Assembly (NCBI RefSeq): GCF_041956535.1
Contig: NW_027192217.1
Coordinates: 302,196-366,195 of the forward strand
Direction of reading: 5' to 3'
Length of the DNA stretch: 64,000 nucleotides
Origin: Calcarisporiella thermophila CBS 279.70
Lineage: Eukaryota > Calcarisporiellomycota
In this document: positions 57,768-64,000 of the stretch, in pieces
Layout of the letters: the number at the start of each line of letters is the position of its first letter
Position numbering within the stretch: the first letter of the stretch is position 1
Made by a program: the position numbers and the translations under genes
Notes under the pieces: model-generated
Databases searched by the model: none
Told to the model about the DNA's origin: nothing
The model's input: only the letters and a program-made list of their open reading frames with translations

Positions 57768-60236
57768 TCATTATGTTTTTGTAATGTGGAATTAGGGATT
57801 CGTGGTGAAAACAGTAAGCTCGCATTCGAGTCCGAGGACAGAAAAAAAAAAAAAACGGGGGGAAGGCACTTCCAGCGAAATGGCTCTCCGGAACCAGAAA
57901 CGCTGACGCCCCAATCCTGGCCAGAGGTTGCATCCACGGCAAAGGAATGGGAAAAGGTCTGGACCTCCATCCAAAAACGGCCAACCCTCCCAAAACACCC
58001 CACACTACGCTGGCGAATCCTCGTAGAGCGTGTAATTACAAACTCGACATTCCCTGGTCATGACCCGAAATGTACCCGCTGTAACGCTCCGAGGGACACA
58101 ATCCGGCACACCTTCTTCGAATGTCCCGAACTCACTTCAGTGTGGCATTGGACGGAAAGGTGTATCAACACCATCTCAGGCCCCTAAACACTCAGGTGCT
58201 GAGCCCCAGGAACCTCGTACTTGGCGACCTACCAGAAGCCCCAAGGACAGTAAGACACGCGGCTCAAATCGTCTTTGATTCGGTGTTATGGCAAATCCAT
58301 CGGGACCGAATCGCCTACCATTTCGAATGCACTTGAGCACCACCCGAGACAATCATCGTCCGTGCCAAAATGGACATCGAGGAGGCTATCGGAGGTGAAC
58401 TGATAAATGCACGAAAAAGACGAGAGATGGAGTTATCCCGAAGAAGGTGGTGCAGTCAGGGAGCGGTAATGGAAAGTTCGGATAGAGCAAAACTAAAACT
58501 GGAGTGACGAAGCAACCCTTTCTCTCTCCCAATCCGCTCTTTCCCTCCTCCCCTCCTCATTACTTCATACCTTTCACCAAATACCCGATCACTATATACA
58601 TCTAATTTACCCTTTATTCCCCCCCTTTTCTTATTTCATTGTAATCATTAAACTCTTGTAAGCTACGGAAACTAATAAAAGTCTCTATTGATTGATCAAA
58701 AAAAAAAGAGGACAAAAAAAACGGAGAAGTCTCCTGGAACAACCAAAGGGCTTTAGTCTGGGATTAATTGACCCGAAACACCAATGTACAGCCATCCTTG
58801 CCTCCTGGATCCAAAGAATCCACAATGCGCAAAGAGAACGCATACCGCCGCCATGGTACCACTTAGCCATCCATATTCTTACGAAACACTACATCCCAAA
58901 CCAGTTAGGCCTAGGAATCCTCACAACCGACTACGGCATGCAGAAGCTGATGAGAAGAGGTGGCATCTGGCCAAGCATATACCATGCGTGGCGGAAGCTG
59001 GATGGGCAGCTAGATATCGACAGAAGAATTACGCCAATGGAAGACTTGACCCTACCGATCAATAGGAACAAATACTTCCTCGAGAGAGGACAACCACTGC
59101 AAACTCGTGGAGAACAACATGGGCTCTCGGTCCTGGGTAACTTCTTCATATACCATCAGAATATCAATAGATATAGGCCATTCTACGATCCTGATCTACT
59201 GGACTACGTGGTGAGGTTTATCCACGTCAAACACCAGGAAGGATTTTACAAACATTATATCAAGCTCAGTACAATGTGGCGACTGGGTCAGCTGACCCTG
59301 GCCCCAAATCTTTGGGAAGCGCTCTCCTATAGGATGCCGGCCTTCACAGACTCGAGAATATTCCCCACCCATAACCTGAAATTAGGTGGTGTCAATATCA
59401 AGCTCTACTCTATCAAGTTCGGCAGACTATACCAGATATCACCAGATCCAGTTGCGGTAACTAGAGAATGGGCGCACATTACCTCATATGAAGGAGCGTG
59501 GAGAAGAGCCTGGAAGAGCTGGCCAAGACGCCCAAGCGAACCAAAGCAAAAGATCCTTCGATGGCGACTCCTTCAACATAAGTTAATAACAACAAGAATT
59601 GCCCAACACTTCGACCACTCAAGCCCCAACTGCAAGAGATGTCGACGAGAAGAGATAGAGACGATAGAACATGCCTTCTTTGAATGTGCGAGAATTGGAG
59701 ATCTGTGGAGGTGGTTTAACAGGCTCCATCAAAAAGATCTTCGATAAGCCCTGGACAAACATGCAAAATTACGAGAAACTCTTCGGATTCCACGAGGAGA
59801 CACAGGGCAAAGATCGACAAGTCTCCATGTTGTTACACGACATCATGGTGTGGAGTATACATAAGACCAGGATCGCAATTGTAATGGACAACCAAGAACA
59901 CGAGGACATCGCATTCAAGTGTATCTTTTTATCAGATCTTCTCATAGCAATCAAAGGACAATGGATACAGGCACAGAGGAAAAAAGACGAAGAAGGGTTC
60001 AAGCAAAAATGGGGAAAGAGCTCGCTAATCCAGATCGATGACTGCCAAGAGGTAGCCCTCGATTTCGAGGAAGCAAAGAACACCTAACCCGACGTTTCCA
60101 AGCACAGATCTCTTTAAATTATATCCCATGTTTTTGTAGTACTTAATAAGCTTGTTCGGAAGCATATCTCACATTTGTAATATATATCGAATAAACCACA
60201 GGACGCAAGTTCCCGCGTCCTTAGAGGAGAAAAAAA
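57768..60236 (+). mobile_element. LINE family II 3' part, interrupted by a family I LINE
   Basis: From 58710 the frame reads KGFSLGLIDPKHQCTAILAS, a LINE post-RT block, and runs to a zinc knuckle of the RT-associated type (CKRC...H...C) at 59630-59690. A frameshift near 59740 precedes the ORF end (DFEEAKNT, stop 60087), a 3' UTR and an A-run at 60228-60236. The piece before the inserted family I element (57768-57856) shares the GAGGACA-A(n)-CGG junction with 58708-58724, so I read the two parts as one element split by a later insertion. The true 5' end is not defined. A near-identical truncated copy is at 52418-52928. No RT catalytic motif is present. Confidence 0.65.
57857..58707 (+). mobile_element. 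LINE family I 3' part, nested in family II
   Basis: Contains a readable C-terminal piece (SWPEVASTAKEWEKVW, LRWRILVERVITNSTFPGHD, CTRCNAPRDTIRHTFFECPE), the zinc knuckle found after the RT domain in some fungal LINEs. The frame breaks at a small indel near 58185 and resumes as LV-LGDLPEAPRTVRHAAQIVF, ending at 58336. The 3' UTR ends TTGATTGATC plus an A-run at 58698-58707. Flanks GAGGACAG-A(n)-CGG and GAGGACA-A(n)-CGG look like a target duplication. 5' truncated. Confidence 0.75.
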
Positions 60237-60640
60237 AACAGGAAGCACTATATCTTTCAAGTAGGGCAGCCAATAGAATTGATTGTCTCCACGTTGTCGC
60301 CCACTTGGTTACCTGTTATCCCCTCATGGTTACCCTAGGAACCCTCATGGCTACCTTGTTGATGTTGATTGATAATTTGTTGTCTTATCTATCTCATTTT
60401 TGAACACCAGTGAGAGTTATTCTCCTTTGTTCACAATCCTATTTAAACCCTTCGGTCTATTTTAATGTTCTATACCAATTCCCTGAATTATTAAGATAAA
60501 CCTCTTATATTTCTCAAGATTCGGACACCCCTTCACACAAATCTCCTTTCGCCCGTAACAATCGGAGTTGAGCATTTAGTGTATTTAAGATAATTTTTTT
60601 CGAATTTTCGTGCAAACCTACTGTACGCAACTGGACGGCA
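60237..60640. other. Unassigned sequence between repeat elements
   Basis: About 400 bases with a short direct repeat CCTCATGGYTACC (near 60322 and 60343). No coding signal; origin unknown, possibly repeat-derived. Confidence 0.3.
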
Positions 60641-61840
60641 ACCGAGACCTTGTCGCTACTTCTCTACAGATGCCCCTTAATCATAGATTGAGACGGGATC
60701 CGACAGATTGAGGAGCCAAAACCTCCAACACCGCCGTACCTACTTAACGAGATACTAACGTTTGTCCGCTGGGGCAGAAAAATTGAGTACAGATCGCTTC
60801 ATAATCAAGCACTATCTGCCAGAAATAGTGGAAGACAATCGGAAATGGAACATAGATCCTCTATGCTCCCTACTAAAAAGCTAAGGAGAGCGTGTTACCG
60901 TAGATACTGCGACCGCTCTCTTGGATAGGACCTCAGGTTTCTCAACCTACCCCCGATCTTAGTTGCAAAAGTCACAGAATACACTGACATACCGCGGCAA
61001 CATCCTCACCCCTCGTCTCCCACTCTACCATTGCCATCTGGCCGGTAGGCCCGTCGCGGAATACTCCACTCGACAAGATCGTCACTCCCAGCGCAACAGC
61101 TCTCTAGAACCGAATACACTGGTTCCGCGATCCTGGCCCGAGGTTGGATCAACACCTAAGGATTGGGAGAAAGTCTGGATCTCCGTTCACTAACGACCCA
61201 CCCTCCCATAACACCGTGCGTTACGCTGGCAGATTCTTGTAGAACGAGTAATCACTAACTCTACATTCCCTGGTCACGATCCAAAGTGTACCCATTGCAA
61301 CACTTCGAGGGACACAATTCGTCATACCTTTTTTTAATGTCCTGAACTTACGCCAGTGTGGCAATGGGTGGAGAGGTGTATCATCACCATCACAAGCCCC
61401 CAGAATTCTCAAGTGCTGACTGCTCGCAACCTTATATTAGGAGGTCTATCTGAATCCTCACGAACAGCAAAACACGGGGCTCAAATCACCTTTGATTCGG
61501 TACTGTGGGAAATCTATTGGGATCATAGTGCCTTTCATTTTGAAAGCACCTGAGCCTCATCCGAAAATATCATCAATCGGGCCAAGATGTTGAGGAGGCT
61601 ATAGGAGCCGAACTAACAAGAGCCTGAAAAAAGCGACAAATTGAACAGTTTCGAAGCAAGTGGTGCAAATTGGGCGCGGTGAAAGAAGGAACTAATAGAG
61701 CGGCTCTAGAACTGGATTAACGCAGTAGCCTACTTCTATCCCTTCTTTTTCTTCCTTTCTTCCTTTCTCACTCCCCATATTACTTATCAAGTCGTTCCCT
61801 AATACCCAGCTAGTTGAGTTTTATTACACATCTACCCATT
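60641..61840 (+). pseudogene. Decayed LINE family I copy
   Basis: Translated pieces match the element at 57857-58707 but carry stops and frameshifts: RNSSLEPNTLVPRSWPEVGS, LRWQILVERVITNSTFPGHD, CTHCNTSRDTIRHTFF, then SESSRTAKHGAQITFDSVLW. The match extends further 5' than the other copies, to about 60960, and weaker LINE-like sequence may reach 60640. Divergence is far greater than between the other copies, so this is an old insertion. The 3' end is C/T-rich and ends near 61840 without a clear A-tail. Left boundary approximate. Confidence 0.65.
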
Positions 61841-62199
61841 TGAGGAGAAAATTCGTTATGATCAACTTACCCCGAATTGCAATACCGCGTTAATATCTAG
61901 CTTTTCCTTATTTACATGGGATGCTTATAGTAAGACTTGTCGATATTGAAGGTAAGTTTTACCCTCAATTAGCTTCAGATATTTATTAAGCGGCCTCTAT
62001 ACTATTGTCTAACAAAGGAAAGTAAAAATTTTATGTCGTTCTTAAGTAGTATAGTGGTTGCAGAGCGTGATCACAGAGCTATATAAATTATAATGCATGA
62101 AATCCCAAAATATTTGCTTAAGCCTGGAACAAAATGCCAGCTTTTGATACCACAGTTATCTATTCTCTATGGAAAAATTAAATAAATTAAAGAAAAGCA
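61841..62199. other. Intergenic sequence before tRNA-Asp copy 2
   Basis: About 360 AT-rich bases, no recognised feature. Confidence 0.4.
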
Positions 62200-62271
62200 C
62201 TCTCCGGCCGGGAATTGAACCCGGGTCGCCCGCGTGACAGGCGGGAATACTAACCACTATACTACCGAAGA
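62200..62271 (-). tRNA. tRNA-Asp (GTC), copy 2
   Basis: 72 nt on the minus strand, identical to 57695-57766 through the whole gene, with anticodon GTC and discriminator G. Flanks differ after a few bases. Confidence 0.95.
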
Positions 62272-62689
62272 TTCCTATTGTTGTGAGGAAATTTGGAACT
62301 AAATGGATCAACGGCGCAGTAGTAGAGAATGGAGGCTTAGCTTTTGTGACTTGATCACTTTATTATCTTTATTTCTTTAACTGAGCCCTTTTGTGAGAAT
62401 ATTTAATATTATTCGGTTGTTTATTATGCCAACCTTATTTTATGATAACTATATTATATTGAGATGATGCCATTTTATTACTTTTATTATTTATATTTTT
62501 CCCTATGTGATACGTTAACAACAGTATAAAAAGACCGATATTTCATTTACAATAAAAGACGTGCTATTTTGTATTGAGATAGAACCGGATTACGTTTCAA
62601 ACCACCATCTTGTGTCGTTTATTAGTCTTCTGAAGTGTTTAAGGAAGGTTAATCAAGAGCTTAGGGATAGCTAGAGGATTGTCGGGATA
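62272..62689. other. Region upstream of tRNA-Asp copy 2
   Basis: About 420 AT-rich bases. A TATAAAAAG box at about 62525 followed by AATAAA within 30 bases looks like LTR promoter/polyadenylation signals, but no matching LTR ends or duplications were found. Confidence 0.25.
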
Positions 62690-62706
62690 GATCTTATTAG
62701 ACATAT

Positions 62707-63342
62707 TTTTTTTTGNNNNNNNNNNNNNNNNNNNNNNNNNNNNNNNNNNNNNNNNNNNNNNNNNNNNNNNNNNNNNNNNNNNNNNNNNNNNNNNNNNNNN
62801 NNNNNNNNNNNNNNNNNNNNNNNNNNNNNNNNNNNNNNNNNNNNNNNNNNNNNNNNNNNNNNNNNNNNNNNNNNNNNNNNNNNNNNNNNNNNNNNNNNNN
62901 NNNNNNNNNNNNNNNNNNNNNNNNNNNNNNNNNNNNNNNNNNNNNNNNNNNNNNNNNNNNNNNNNNNNNNNNNNNNNNNNNNNNNNNNNNNNNNNNNNNN
63001 NNNNNNNNNNNNNNNNNNNNNNNNNNNNNNNNNNNNNNNNNNNNNNNNNNNNNNNNNNNNNNNNNNNNNNNNNNNNNNNNNNNNNNNNNNNNNNNNNNNN
63101 NNNNNNNNNNNNNNNNNNNNNNNNNNNNNNNNNNNNNNNNNNNNNNNNNNNNNNNNNNNNNNNNNNNNNNNNNNNNNNNNNNNNNNNNNNNNNNNNNNNN
63201 NNNNNNNNNNNNNNNNNNNNNNNNNNNNNNNNNNNNNNNNNNNNNNNNNNNAAAGAGTAAGTGCTGGTGGGGGAAGTGGGATTCGAACCCACGCCGTTCT
63301 CATCGGCATCCCAGGGATAGTCCACTACACTAACCCTCCCCC
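62707..63342 (-). mobile_element. tRNA-headed SINE, copy 2, containing an assembly gap
   Basis: Minus strand. The head (63342 back to about 63253) repeats the tRNA-like head of copy 1 almost exactly, including the following CCAGCACTTACTCTT. The T-run at 62707-62714 is the reverse of the A-tail. A 17-bp duplication GATCTTATTAGACATAT brackets it (62690-62706 and 63343-63359). Bases 62716-63251 are N. Confidence 0.8.
62716..63251. other. Assembly gap (536 N)
   Basis: Run of undetermined bases inside SINE copy 2. Any open frame across it is an artefact. Confidence 0.99.
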
Positions 63343-63432
63343 GATCTTATTAGACATATATTTGACGCAACAATTGGAGGGGATTCCAAAGTTACTTTTC
63401 ATTGGAAAGTTCGAAGGCAGCCACATTCTGCC

Positions 63433-63761
63433 AAATACACCAAGGCTGCTGGCACAGTGGTTAAGAGTCCCGGGGCTTAACCAATGTGTGCTGGGTTCGA
63501 TTCCCGGCGACGGCACCTGTACTAGAAATGGATCCGGGACATACTCTAGGAATCGAGCTATAAGCTACTTAGTTCTTAATAATTTGATATTGGTCGTTCT
63601 CAGAAAACAAGAAATACGTTTAATATAGTGACTTGTCAGAAGAAATACATGTAAGCAATGGTTGAGCGTTAGAAATAGCGTGCAAATCCTTTCATTTAAC
63701 TTGTATAGGAGACTTTTCAATAAAAGATCCTTTAATCTCAAAAAAAAAAAATACACCAAGG
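63433..63761 (+). mobile_element. Second SINE-like element with 13-bp target duplication
   Basis: Body 63446-63748, ending in an A-run that overlaps the right repeat. AAATACACCAAGG occurs exactly at 63433-63445 and 63749-63761. The head has an A-box-like TGGCACAGTGG and a B-box GGTTCGATTCC; its ends pair imperfectly, so it is tRNA-related but not a working tRNA. The tail carries AATAAAAGATCC before the A-run and lacks the TTGATTGAT motif of the other SINE, so it is a different family. Confidence 0.75.
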
Positions 63762-64000
63762 GTGCCCATCAAAAAAAAAAACAAGGGCACCCGTCCATGA
63801 GAGTTTGCCGGGTTTTACCAAAGACTCAATCGCTATCAATAGTATAGCAACAAGCAAGTAATATCAAGTGGCTACAAAAATAGGTAGCAAAAATCCTTAG
63901 GAGAAATCCAACCACAAAAATGGAAGGCCAGGAACAGTATCAGGGTGATTTTGACGTAGAAGCCTACCCTTCCATTCCCTTCAGATAAAATCATCAAGTG
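63762..64000. other. Right end of window
   Basis: 239 bases with a second A-run (63771-63781) flanked by the inverted octamers GGGTGCCC and GGGCACCC. No coding signal. Confidence 0.4.

Noticed and set aside
62639-63333. Long open frames of about 200 codons on both strands
   Set aside because: They run through the 536-N gap and are translations of undetermined bases.

Overview
The window comes from an intron-rich fungal nuclear genome. The evidence is spliced eukaryotic genes with short GT-AG introns (about 60-110 nt), fungal-restricted families (Vac7, UPF0658 Golgi protein, a fungal RhoGEF architecture, an Hst3/4-type sirtuin) and a small GPI-anchored hevein-type chitin-binding protein. The exact lineage cannot be fixed from sequence alone. 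I rebuilt the exon structures by hand; almost all internal junctions keep the reading frame and join conserved protein blocks.

Region 1-51500 is gene-dense, about one gene per 1.7 kb, on both strands. In order it holds: the 3' end of a USP7/Ubp15 deubiquitinase; VAC7; a large proline/serine-rich protein; a GNAT acetyltransferase; an Hst4-like sirtuin (-); a repetitive LEA-like coiled-coil protein (-); FRG1 (-); a 67-codon ORF; a UPF0658 Golgi membrane protein; a chitin-binding GPI protein; a DH-PH RhoGEF; RPL19 (-); 4-hydroxyphenylpyruvate dioxygenase (-); NSA1/WDR74 (-); MRS2 (-); EPT1/CPT1 (-); RPB4; a Bub1-type kinase (-); VAC14; two small orphan proteins; RPS29 (-); an unresolved multi-exon gene (-); a VIP36-type lectin; a bHLH factor; and a giant PDI-like protein that has lost every CxxC site (-). 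VID30/GID1 follows at 55.4-57.4 kb. These genes serve separate processes. The one shared pathway is PI(3,5)P2 regulation at the vacuole (VAC7 and VAC14).

Region 51500-64000 is repeat-rich. It holds two families of non-LTR retrotransposon (LINE) 3' ends with an RT-associated zinc knuckle, at least two copies of a tRNA-headed SINE whose 3' tail matches the LINE tail, another SINE-like element with a perfect 13-bp target duplication, two solo LTRs stacked at repeated TAAC sites just upstream of a tRNA-Gly(CCC) gene, two identical tRNA-Asp(GTC) genes, and a 536-base assembly gap inside one SINE. Several insertions have exact target-site duplications that can be read directly.
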